Assembly (NCBI GenBank): GCA_964292695.1 | Contig: CAXYWB010000002.1 | Span: forward strand, 9,734-73,733 | Origin: UPXZ01 sp018055865 | Lineage (GTDB): Bacteria; Bacteroidota; Bacteroidia; Bacteroidales; Paludibacteraceae | Direction of reading: 5' to 3' | Length of the DNA stretch: 64,000 bases | Shown: in pieces, positions 42,629-50,432 of the stretch | Numbering within the stretch: position 1 is the stretch's first letter | Layout: each line of letters opens with the position of its first letter | The notes under the pieces: generated by a model | Databases searched by the model: none | Seen by the model: the letters and a program-made list of their open reading frames with translations, nothing else | What the model was told of the DNA's origin: nothing | Position numbers and translations under genes: made by a program

Positions 42629-44893
42629 ATGAAAAACCTGAGCTATTCATTTATATTACTTGTCGTATTATTTGCTTCAGCCTGTAATACAACCAAGTAT
42701 GTTCCCGAAAATGAATATCTACTGAACAAAGTCAGCATTGCGTCTGATAATAAATCAATTACAAAAGAAGAGACAAAGACCTACATCCGTCAGTTGCCCA
42801 ATGCAGCAGTATTCGGTTTATTCAAATTGCAGTTGGGGCTTTATAATCTATCCGGATCGGATTCTACCAAATGGTGGAACCGCTTTTGGAAGCGGGTTGG
42901 TGATGAACCGGTAATTTATAACCCGCAACTGACGTCGGTCACAGAAAATCAAATCAGCCAACTTTTTCGCAATCGCGGATATATGAATGCTGAAGTTAAT
43001 AGCGATATTTCTCATCCGAAAGAAAAAATAGCTGAAGTAACCTACAATATAAAATCGAACATTCCATACAGAATTCGGAGCTATTCTGTCAACATCAATT
43101 ATCCGGAATTACTTCAAATAGCTTTGGACACTGCCCGTAGTCTGATAAAGCATGGGAATCTGTTTGACAGCGACGTGCTGGATGATGAACGCGACCGGAT
43201 TACATCGCGATTTCGCAATCTGGGTTATTATAATTTTTCCAAAGATTATTTACAATATTTTGCTGACAGCACGCTGAATACTAATGAAGCCGATTTGGTA
43301 CTCGAAGTGAGGAATGAGTCCGAACTTACTGATTCAATTGATTTAGTAAAAGTTTTTCAGAAATACACTATTAGAAAAGTGCATTTTTACAGCGAAACTG
43401 AAAAAACGCTTGAAAATCTGAATTCAGAGATTTCGCTCGATTCCCTTGAAATAGAAAATTATAAGTTTACCTACGAGAATATACGCAATATTCGCCCTTC
43501 GGTATTGATTCAAAGCACTCATATAGTACCTGAAGACTTCTACAGCGACAGAGCTGTTGAGCGTTCGTACAGTTCGCTGAATTCGCTGAGTGCTATCAAA
43601 TACATGGACATTAGTTTCAGAGAATCGGGTACTGATAAACTGGATGCCTTTATAATTCTCACGCCCAACAAGCTTCAATCCATTTCAGCTGACGTAGAAG
43701 GCACATATTCAGCAGGATACTGGGGATTGGGAGGTAATATCAATTACGGACACCGAAACATTTTTAAAGGTTCGGAAACCCTTTCGCTCCGGGGAAGAGC
43801 TGCTTACGAATATCAAGGCAGAGATCAAAACGCCTACGAGCTTGGAGGTGATGTTGGTTTGAAATTTCCTACTTTTCTACTTCCGTTCGCCACGCGGGAT
43901 ATGAAACGAAATATCCGGGCAACAACCGAAATAAACGGTTCGTACAGCTACCGCAACAGACCGAAAGAATATACAGGCATTGTGACAGGAGTAGGTTTTA
44001 AATACAACTGGAGTGAGCGATTTGAAGTAAAACACAATTTTGACGTTCTAAATGTCAGTTACGTTTACTATCCGTTCATTTCGCCGGAATATCGAGCATA
44101 TTTGAGCACAAGCCCTTATTTCGTCTATAATTTTCAGAATCACCTTATCATGCGGACAGGTTACAGCGGTTCTTACAGTAATTTCAGGCCTTTGCAGCCG
44201 CTTCGGAATTACAGCACACTGAACTACGGAATAGAAACCGCCGGTAACTTGCTTTACGGCATCAACAACCTTTTTAACTCAACGAAAGACGATGAAGGCA
44301 CCTTCAAAATCTTCGGAATCAGATACGCTCAATATGTCAAAACTGATTTCAACTTGACACGCTATCAGATATTTGATAAAAATAACCGAATTGTTTATCA
44401 CGCAGGAGTTGGCGTAGCGCTCCCATATGGGAATAATAACCTTATTCCTTTCGAAAAAAGATACTTCTCGGGCGGTGCTAACAGCGTACGCGGCTGGACT
44501 GCATATCAGCTCGGACCTGGAACTTTCAGAAGCAAGGGTGGCTATATCGATTACAATACACAAATGGGCGACATAAGAATTGATCTGAACATGGAATATC
44601 GGACCAAACTGTTCTGGAAACTCGATGGTGCGCTTTTTCTGGATGCCGGCAATGTGTGGACTATCAGAGAATATGATTCTCAACCCGGCGGCGTATTTCG
44701 TTTCTCAGATTTCATCGGACAATTGGGCGTAGCTTACGGGGGCGGAATCAGAGCCGATTTTTCGTTTTTTGTCTTACGGCTGGATTTAGGGTTGAAACTT
44801 CACAATCCTGCATTGAGCAGAACCGAAAGTTGGAGAACAAAAATTACAAAAGATGATTACGCATTTAATCTGGCAATAGGATATCCGTTTTAG
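42629..44893 (+). CDS. tamL: TamL: lipid-anchored BamA/Omp85-family outer-membrane protein
   Basis: 754 residues from ATG 42629. The signal ends in a lipobox (FASAC), after which comes the typical NTTKYVPENEYLLNKVSI. POTRA-like domains occupy about 25-360, and the 16-strand Omp85 barrel about 370-754. The lid-lock motif is seen in YFSGGANSVRGWT near 620 and the last strand ends in YPF. In Bacteroidetes this lipoprotein replaces TamA and pairs with the inner-membrane TamB in outer-membrane assembly. tamB is not in the window. Confidence 0.93.
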   Translation: MKNLSYSFILLVVLFASACNTTKYVPENEYLLNKVSIASDNKSITKEETKTYIRQLPNAAVFGLFKLQLGLYNLSGSDSTKWWNRFWKRVGDEPVIYNPQLTSVTENQISQLFRNRGYMNAEVNSDISHPKEKIAEVTYNIKSNIPYRIRSYSVNINYPELLQIALDTARSLIKHGNLFDSDVLDDERDRITSRFRNLGYYNFSKDYLQYFADSTLNTNEADLVLEVRNESELTDSIDLVKVFQKYTIRKVHFYSETEKTLENLNSEISLDSLEIENYKFTYENIRNIRPSVLIQSTHIVPEDFYSDRAVERSYSSLNSLSAIKYMDISFRESGTDKLDAFIILTPNKLQSISADVEGTYSAGYWGLGGNINYGHRNIFKGSETLSLRGRAAYEYQGRDQNAYELGGDVGLKFPTFLLPFATRDMKRNIRATTEINGSYSYRNRPKEYTGIVTGVGFKYNWSERFEVKHNFDVLNVSYVYYPFISPEYRAYLSTSPYFVYNFQNHLIMRTGYSGSYSNFRPLQPLRNYSTLNYGIETAGNLLYGINNLFNSTKDDEGTFKIFGIRYAQYVKTDFNLTRYQIFDKNNRIVYHAGVGVALPYGNNNLIPFEKRYFSGGANSVRGWTAYQLGPGTFRSKGGYIDYNTQMGDIRIDLNMEYRTKLFWKLDGALFLDAGNVWTIREYDSQPGGVFRFSDFIGQLGVAYGGGIRADFSFFVLRLDLGLKLHNPALSRTESWRTKITKDDYAFNLAIGYPF

Positions 44894-45085
44894 AAGCCGT
44901 CTGAACTTTGATTTATATAATCGGAATGTATAAATCCAAAGAATTCAAAAAGGTTATTCAAAAAATAAATTGTTGATTAAAAGAATAATGCTAATTTTCA
45001 AAAACATCTAAGTTGATATTTTCGTTTACAATATTTTTTAAAAAAAATCACAATCACTCTAAAATCATTGTTCAGACTGTGTAAT

Positions 45086-45538
45086 ATGAGAATAGTAATT
45101 CAAAGGGTTTCAAAAGCTTCTGTTTCAATTTCCGGACGTATAATATCGGAAATAGAAACAGGCTTGTTGGTTTTTTTAGGCATTGAAAATGTCGATAATG
45201 ATTCGGATATTGAATATTTAGCTCAAAAACTGGTAAATTTGCGCATATTTAACGATGAAAACGGTGTGATGAACCTTTCGGTAATGGATGTGAATGGCGA
45301 AATTCTGGTAGTTAGTCAGTTCACTCTTCATGCACGTACCCGCAAAGGGAATCGGCCATCGTATATTGATGCAGCAAAACCGGATATTTCAATTCCCATA
45401 TATGAAAAATTTTGCAAAGCATTGGAAGTATTACAAAAAAAACCGGTGAAAACGGGCGAATTTGGTGCCAATATGCAGGTAGCTCTGATAAACGACGGAC
45501 CGGTAACAATTTGGATAGACAGTAAACAGTCGATTTGA
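45086..45538 (+). CDS. dtd: D-aminoacyl-tRNA deacylase
   Basis: 150 residues from ATG 45086, which gives the exact family N-terminus MRIVIQRVSKASVSI. Motifs: VVSQFTLHARTRKGNRPSY near 80-98, including the catalytic SQFTL, and GANMQVALINDGPVTIWID near 128-146 with the GP cis-peptide motif. It removes D-amino acids and glycine mis-charged on tRNA. It is followed by pssA after 90 bases. Confidence 0.96.
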   Translation: MRIVIQRVSKASVSISGRIISEIETGLLVFLGIENVDNDSDIEYLAQKLVNLRIFNDENGVMNLSVMDVNGEILVVSQFTLHARTRKGNRPSYIDAAKPDISIPIYEKFCKALEVLQKKPVKTGEFGANMQVALINDGPVTIWIDSKQSI

Positions 45539-45628
45539 TCTGTTCAGATTTTATCCCTTTGTTGAATAATCATTAAAATGAATGTATTAATCTGATTTGA
45601 AATCTATTTAAAAAATCCGTATTTAGAA

Positions 45629-46336
45629 ATGGAAAATGACAATAAAAAATTGCCTGAAAATCAATTTTGGGGAATAAAACATTTGCCTAACTCTATCACT
45701 TGCCTGAATTTATTTTCAGGTTGTGCGGGTGTATGGCTTGCTTTCAACGGTAACTATGTGGGAGCAACCATTGCTATTTTGCTTTCTGCGTTGTTTGATT
45801 TTCTGGATGGATTTGTGGCCCGAATGGTCAACGCATATTCTGCAATCGGAAAAGAGCTGGATTCACTGGCAGATGTTGTGAGTTTTGGTTTGGTGCCCGG
45901 GGCTATGATATTCTCTATGCTTTCAGCCAATTATTTACACCATTACACATTTTTAGCGTTTCTCATTCCGGTTTTTTCAGCCCTGAGGTTGGCAAAATTT
46001 AATATTGACGAACGTCAAAGCTCCTCCTTCATCGGACTGCCCACTCCGGCAAATGCTATTTTTTGGGGTGGAATGGCCGTATCGTTTTCATCTTGGTTTG
46101 AAGCGCATCACATGGTATTAATTATCCTGACCTTGATTTTTTCTTATTTGTTAGTTTCTGAAATCCCGATGTTTTCGCTTAAATTTAAGAACGTTTCATG
46201 GAAAAACAACAAACTTCAATTTATTTTTCTGGGCGTATGTGTGTTGTTGATAATATTCTTACGCATGGATGCCATAGCACCAATTATTGTGTGGTATATT
46301 ATACTATCTGTAGTGTCCAAAACATCTGATCTGTGA
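45629..46336 (+). CDS. pssA: CDP-diacylglycerol-serine O-phosphatidyltransferase
   Basis: 235 residues with about seven membrane helices. The CDP-alcohol phosphotransferase signature D-G-x2-A-R-x8-G-x3-D-x3-D is complete in FDFLDGFVARMVNAYSAIGK followed by ELDSLADVVSF (about 55-87). It condenses CDP-diacylglycerol and serine, the first step to phosphatidylethanolamine. Downstream lies a decayed gene before ruvB. Confidence 0.95.
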   Translation: MENDNKKLPENQFWGIKHLPNSITCLNLFSGCAGVWLAFNGNYVGATIAILLSALFDFLDGFVARMVNAYSAIGKELDSLADVVSFGLVPGAMIFSMLSANYLHHYTFLAFLIPVFSALRLAKFNIDERQSSSFIGLPTPANAIFWGGMAVSFSSWFEAHHMVLIILTLIFSYLLVSEIPMFSLKFKNVSWKNNKLQFIFLGVCVLLIIFLRMDAIAPIIVWYIILSVVSKTSDL

Positions 46337-46365
46337 ATTTATAAATTTTCTTCCAATTTAGAACA

Positions 46366-46548
46366 CATGAGTAACGAAAATAAGCAACGTTATCAAACTG
46401 AACATCTCTGTTTAGTTTAGATGCAATATTTTCCGTGAGGTATCGGGTAAATTCAAAAAATGCTACTCAATTTCGCATCCGCGCTAATAAAGAATTGAAA
46501 GAGATTATAGTAAAATTGGTAGAAGATTTGATAAACATAATTAATTAA
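46366..46548 (+). pseudogene. Remnant of a RhuM-family gene
   Basis: A 17-codon start (MSNENKQRYQTEHLCLV) ends in TAG. A second frame, open 46402-46548, encodes SLDAIFSVRYRVNSKNATQF followed by RIRANKELKEIIVKLVEDL. That is the conserved core of RhuM-like proteins, which I know as YNLDAIISVGYRVNS then TQFR and LKEY. The helical N-terminal domain between the two fragments and the C-terminal half are gone. RhuM genes usually travel with mobile or restriction loci. Confidence 0.65.
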
Positions 46549-46554
46549 CATTAA

Positions 46555-46581
46555 TCTCCCCTTCAGGGGGGCTTGGAGCAT
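46555..46581 (+). repeat. Short imperfect palindrome, family copy 6 (forward)
   Basis: TCTCCCCTTCAGGGGGGCTT then GGAGCAT, ending two bases before the ruvB ATG. CCCCTT/AGGGGG can pair. Confidence 0.6.
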
Positions 46582-46583
46582 CT

Positions 46584-47606
46584 ATGCAAGAAGAACCATT
46601 CGACATACGAAACAATCAGAACGCAGAAAAAGAATTTGAAAATTCGCTGCGACCGCTCACTTTCTCTGATTTCAGAGGTCAGGAAAAGATTGTTGAAAAT
46701 TTGAAAATATTCGTTGCGGCTGCCCGAATGCGTTCCGAATCACTTGATCATGTGCTGCTACACGGACCTCCTGGATTGGGCAAAACGACACTTTCCAATA
46801 TCATTGCCAACGAATTGAGCGTTGGTTTCAAAATCACTTCAGGTCCCGTATTGGACAAACCGGGCGATTTGGCTGGTTTGCTTACAAGTCTGGAAACAAA
46901 TGACGTCCTTTTCATCGATGAAATTCACCGCCTGAGCCCTATTGTGGAAGAATACCTCTATTCTGCCATGGAGGACTATCGGATTGATATTATGATAGAT
47001 AAAGGTCCGAGTGCCCGTTCCATTCAGCTGGAGCTTAATCCTTTTACACTAATCGGAGCCACTACCCGGAGCGGCCTGCTTACATCTCCATTGCGGGCAA
47101 GATTTGGTATCAATTGCCATTTTGAATACTACGATGCTAAAATTCTGAAAGGAATTATCGAGCGTTCGGCCAGACTTCTGAATGTGCCGATAGAACATAA
47201 AGCCGCTGAAGAAATTGCAGGCAGAAGCAGGGGAACACCGCGTATTTCCAACGCGTTGCTTCGAAGGGTAAGAGATTTTGCACAAGTAAAAGGTAACGGC
47301 AAAATAGACCTTGAGATAGCCGAATATGCTCTCGAAGCACTTAATATTGACAAATATGGGCTGGATGAAGTTGATAATAAAATTCTGACTACAATAATAG
47401 ATAAATTTCAGGGCGGTCCGGTGGGTTTGACTACAATTGCTACTGCATTGAGCGAAGATCCCGGCACGCTTGAAGAAGTATACGAGCCATTTCTGATTAA
47501 AGAGGGTTTTCTGAAACGCACACCACGAGGACGTGAAGTGACAGAACTGGCTTACAGGCATTTGGGAAAAGTGAAATACAACGGTGAAATGGGGAGTTTA
47601 TTCTGA
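46584..47606 (+). CDS. ruvB: Holliday junction branch-migration helicase RuvB
   Basis: 340 residues, full length. Motifs: LRPLTFSDFRGQEKIVENL near 21-39, Walker A GPPGLGKTTLSNII near 60-73, Walker B VLFIDEIHRL near 109-118, sensor 1 GATTRSGLLTSPLRARFG near 157-174, and the C-terminal winged helix with GFLKRTPRGREVTELAY near 310-326. It drives branch migration with RuvA. A palindromic repeat occupies its leader; the flippase gene follows two bases after its stop. Confidence 0.97.
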   Translation: MQEEPFDIRNNQNAEKEFENSLRPLTFSDFRGQEKIVENLKIFVAAARMRSESLDHVLLHGPPGLGKTTLSNIIANELSVGFKITSGPVLDKPGDLAGLLTSLETNDVLFIDEIHRLSPIVEEYLYSAMEDYRIDIMIDKGPSARSIQLELNPFTLIGATTRSGLLTSPLRARFGINCHFEYYDAKILKGIIERSARLLNVPIEHKAAEEIAGRSRGTPRISNALLRRVRDFAQVKGNGKIDLEIAEYALEALNIDKYGLDEVDNKILTTIIDKFQGGPVGLTTIATALSEDPGTLEEVYEPFLIKEGFLKRTPRGREVTELAYRHLGKVKYNGEMGSLF

Positions 47607-47608
47607 TT

Positions 47609-49093
47609 ATGGCTAAAGAAATGAAATCGCTGGCGAAGGATACCGCCATTTACGGAGTGAGCAGCATTGTAGGGAAATTTCTCAACTGGCTGCTTGTGCC
47701 GCTCTACACATACAAACTCGCCAATCCGGCAGAATACGGAATTGTAACCAATTTGTTTGCCTGGACAGCCCTTTTGCTGGTCATCCTCACTTACGGAATG
47801 GAGACCGGATTTTTCCGTTTTGCCAATAAAGATCCGGAAAATTCGCGAAAAATTTACGGAAATACGATGATTTCGGTAGGTTTTACCTCTTTGCTGTTTG
47901 TGCTGTTCATTGTGTTGTTTCACCAGCCCATTGCTGGTTTTTTGGGCTACACCCATCAGTCAGAATTTATTCTCATGTTGGGAATCATTGTGGCTATGGA
48001 TGCCTTTGCGTCCATTCCTTTTGCTTTTCTGCGGTTTCAAAAACGTCCGATTGTCTTTGCCGGGCTAAAACTGCTCTACATCGGGCTGAACATTGTGCTC
48101 AATCTGTTTTTCCTGATTACATGCCCCTGGTTGATGAAAGTGGCTCCGGATCTTATATCGTGGTTTTATAATCCGGCTTACGGTGTAGGTTACATTTTTA
48201 TTTCTAATCTTATTGCCACCGCCTTACAGACTTTGGTGCTTTCAAAGTATATTTTTCAGGGAAAATTTGAGCCGGATAAGAAGCTTTTGAAGCAAATTCT
48301 GAACTATTCTTACCCGCTGCTTTTTCTGGGTATTGCAGGCATTGCCAACCAAAATCTGGATAAAATTTTATTTCCGTTTTTAAGAGATGACGCGTTGAGT
48401 CAGTTGGGTATTTATGGCGCAGTAGGAAAAATGGCAATGGTGATCATGATGTTTACGCAAGCATTCCGGTACGCTTATGAGCCTTATGTTTTTGCCAAAA
48501 ATAAGGATTCGGACAGTAAAACTGCTTATTCAATGGCAATGAAATATTACGTCATTTTTGCTTTGCTTATTTTTCTGTCGGTAGTACTGTATCTTGACGT
48601 GATTAAGTATTTCATAGCTCCCAAATACTGGATTGGTCTTGGAATTTTACCCGTAATACTGTTTGCATACATTTTTCAGGGAATATTTTTCAACCTTTCA
48701 ATCTGGTATAAATTGACCGATAAAAATCACTACGGAGCCTGGTTTTCGGCCATCGGCACGGCTGTGATTCTTCTTGGAAATATACTTTTTGTTCCGAAGT
48801 ACAGCTATTGGGCATCAGTATGGTCGTCGTTTGCCGGTTTTTTTGTTATCATGGTTCTATCTTTCTTTTTCGGACAGAAATATATGCCGGTAAATTACAA
48901 TCTGAAAAAACTAGGATTATATGCACTTTTGGCTGTAGGTCTTTTTGTAATTAGTTTATTTGTAAAAACATCCTGCGTGGTTCTAAATTTAGCGGTGAAA
49001 ACGGCGTTTTTAGTGATTTTCGTGTTAGTAGTGATTAAATATGATTTGCCTTTGAAGGAAATACCTTATTTAAATCGTTTTGTAAGGAAGTAA
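47609..49093 (+). CDS. Oligosaccharide flippase family protein
   Basis: 494 residues with about 14 membrane helices, of the polysaccharide-synthesis MATE/MVF superfamily. The N-terminus, MAKEMKSLAKDTAIYGVSSI then VGKFLNWLLVPLYTY, and the first helix pair are typical. It should flip a lipid-linked sugar across the inner membrane for cell-surface glycans. No glycosyltransferases are near, so the substrate is unknown. It is coupled to ruvB by a two-base gap and convergent with the RNase H gene. Confidence 0.88.
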   Translation: MAKEMKSLAKDTAIYGVSSIVGKFLNWLLVPLYTYKLANPAEYGIVTNLFAWTALLLVILTYGMETGFFRFANKDPENSRKIYGNTMISVGFTSLLFVLFIVLFHQPIAGFLGYTHQSEFILMLGIIVAMDAFASIPFAFLRFQKRPIVFAGLKLLYIGLNIVLNLFFLITCPWLMKVAPDLISWFYNPAYGVGYIFISNLIATALQTLVLSKYIFQGKFEPDKKLLKQILNYSYPLLFLGIAGIANQNLDKILFPFLRDDALSQLGIYGAVGKMAMVIMMFTQAFRYAYEPYVFAKNKDSDSKTAYSMAMKYYVIFALLIFLSVVLYLDVIKYFIAPKYWIGLGILPVILFAYIFQGIFFNLSIWYKLTDKNHYGAWFSAIGTAVILLGNILFVPKYSYWASVWSSFAGFFVIMVLSFFFGQKYMPVNYNLKKLGLYALLAVGLFVISLFVKTSCVVLNLAVKTAFLVIFVLVVIKYDLPLKEIPYLNRFVRK

Positions 49094-49095
49094 AT

Positions 49096-49737
49096 CTATT
49101 TTCGGCCAAAATCTGCGGGAATTTCACCCCATTTATCGGTGTCCCATTTTAGAACAGGATTGGAGAATGTGTTTTCCTGAAGCCACTTTTCGGCACGCTG
49201 AATAAGGTTGAAAATTGACCTGTTTTTTTCAGTTGGCTCCAATCGGGTACGTGTTTTTCGGTTTTTCACCCATTTAATAGCCGTCTGACTGTCGGAATAA
49301 ATAGTCAATTTCGGATTATTTTTATAAAACAAAGCAATGGCATGCACAATAGCCAGAAATTCACCCACATTGTTGGTGCCCTGCTCCAGTGGTCCGAGAT
49401 GAAAAATCTGGTAACCGGTTCGCACATCCACACCCTGATATTCCATCATTCCGGGATTCCCGCTGCAGGCAGCATCCACGGCTATGCTGTCCATTACAGG
49501 TTGCTCAGAAGGCGATAATTTTTTATAATCGGGAGTTATTTTTTTTTCGGCAGCATTTCTGCCTATGTGATGATACCACGGAGATACAAATGCAGACACG
49601 GCTTCCTGCTGCGTATCAAACGATTTATATTTGGCATTTTCAAATCCCTTTATCTGGTTCTCACACTCTTTCCAGGTTTCGTAAACACCCGGCTCCTTCC
49701 CTTTCCAAACTGTGTAATATTTTTGTTTCTTAGCCAT
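49096..49737 (-). CDS. rnhA: Ribonuclease H with viroplasmin-type N-terminal domain
   Basis: 213 residues. An N-terminal caulimovirus-viroplasmin (hybrid-binding) domain spans about 1-55 (YYTVWKGKEPGVYETWKECE, then YKSFDTQQEAVSAF). The RNase H domain has the acidic residues in order: VDAACSGNPG near 88, NNVGEFLAIVHA near 122, IYSDSQTAIKWV near 145 and GEIPADFGRK at the end. It cuts RNA in RNA-DNA hybrids. It is divergent from the tRNA-Arg gene. Confidence 0.93.
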   Translation of the reverse strand: MAKKQKYYTVWKGKEPGVYETWKECENQIKGFENAKYKSFDTQQEAVSAFVSPWYHHIGRNAAEKKITPDYKKLSPSEQPVMDSIAVDAACSGNPGMMEYQGVDVRTGYQIFHLGPLEQGTNNVGEFLAIVHAIALFYKNNPKLTIYSDSQTAIKWVKNRKTRTRLEPTEKNRSIFNLIQRAEKWLQENTFSNPVLKWDTDKWGEIPADFGRK

Positions 49738-49787
49738 TTATTTGTGATTCTGATTAGCGTGTGTTTTTATTATCCGACAAAAAAATG

Positions 49788-49795
49788 TAATTTTG
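49788..49795 (+). promoter_or_regulatory. -7 box (TAATTTTG) of tRNA-Arg(CCT)
   Basis: TAnnTTTG match 13 bases before the tRNA. Confidence 0.55.
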
Positions 49796-49807
49796 CAAAC
49801 GATTTTT

Positions 49808-49879
49808 GGTCCTGTAGTTCAATGGATAGAACGGAAGTTTCCTAAACTTTAAATTCGGGTTCGATTCCCGGCGGGACTA
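49808..49879 (+). tRNA. tRNA-Arg, anticodon CCT
   Basis: Cloverleaf: acceptor GGTCCTG with CGGGACT (first pair G-T), D stem GTTC/GAAC, anticodon stem GAAGT/ACTTT around TTCCTAA (anticodon CCT), T stem TCGGG/CCCGG with loop TTCGATT. The discriminator A is followed by CTA, so CCA is not encoded, unlike the tRNA at 33367. It reads AGG codons. No terminator directly follows. Confidence 0.94.
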
Positions 49880-49935
49880 CTAAACCAAACGTATCTGCTT
49901 TATTATTAGTTGTTTAATACTTTTGGCTTTATCGA

Positions 49936-49957
49936 TTTGCACCACATTTGCACAACA
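49936..49957. repeat. Tandem 11-bp repeat downstream of tRNA-Arg(CCT)
   Basis: TTTGCACCACA and TTTGCACAACA stand head to tail 57 bases after the tRNA. They could be leftover integrase arm sites or coincidence. Confidence 0.4.
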
Positions 49958-49976
49958 CGCAAGATATTTTCCCATA

Positions 49977-50150
49977 TCATTTTTTGTAACCGGGTTCATC
50001 ATTCAACGAGTCAAAAAAACCGCCAATTAAGATAGCTATTACATCAGCATCGTCTTCAACTCGTTGTCCAGAAACCTGATAGAATATTTCTTTAATTTTT
50101 TGTAAGGCATCAAATAGCTCCAAAGGAACTTCGATAGTGGTTTTTTCCAT
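49977..50150 (-). CDS. Short protein, possible ribbon-helix-helix-like
   Basis: 57 residues from ATG 50150. A strand-like start (TTIEVPLELFDALQKIKEIF) is followed by a polar turn and a helix (DADVIAILIGGFFDSL). This strand-helix-helix order resembles small RHH DNA-binding proteins, but I do not recognise a family. It sits between the tRNA and lolD in the leftward direction and has no partner of toxin size beside it. Confidence 0.55.
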   Translation of the reverse strand: MEKTTIEVPLELFDALQKIKEIFYQVSGQRVEDDADVIAILIGGFFDSLNDEPGYKK

Positions 50151-50243
50151 GTGATTATGATTTAAGGATTATATAATATTAACAGCAAGTAAACAGTTTT
50201 TATTGATCTATTTATAACCGGTCATTTCCCATCACACTTATCT

Positions 50244-50432
50244 TCAGCTATTCAGATACTCCAGAGCTAGTTTTGCGGTTTCGGCTGTAAGCCCGAATTC
50301 CGGATCGGTCTGAACGAAAACTTGATCAGGGAGCATATCAAAATCATCATCGAGTATACAATACGAAATGCAATTAGTACATAAAACAAAAACCGACGGA
50401 TTATAATTTTTGTCGGTTAGAAGTATTTTTAT
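50244..50432 (-). CDS. Possible short ORF overlapping the lolD stop; no standard start codon
   Basis: The frame is open from inside lolD (50465) to TGA at 50244 and reads KILLTDKNYNPSVFVLCTNC, then LDDDFDMLPDQVFVQTDPEF and ETAKLALEYLNS. The composition looks coding. The only ATG (50336) leaves 30 residues; the natural start would be ATA at 50430-50432, overlapping the lolD TAA. It may be a decayed gene whose ATG became ATA, or a rare non-ATG start. Confidence 0.35.
   Translation of the reverse strand: MKILLTDKNYNPSVFVLCTNCISYCILDDDFDMLPDQVFVQTDPEFGLTAETAKLALEYLNS

Noticed and set aside
46366..46548. Intact short gene in the pssA-ruvB gap
   Set aside because: The two fragments are in different frames and match separate parts of one larger family.
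47049..47561. 170-codon minus-strand ORF
   Set aside because: Antisense of ruvB.
49977..50432. Toxin-antitoxin pair
   Set aside because: One ORF looks faintly like an RHH antitoxin, but the neighbour lacks a start codon and shows no toxin motif.
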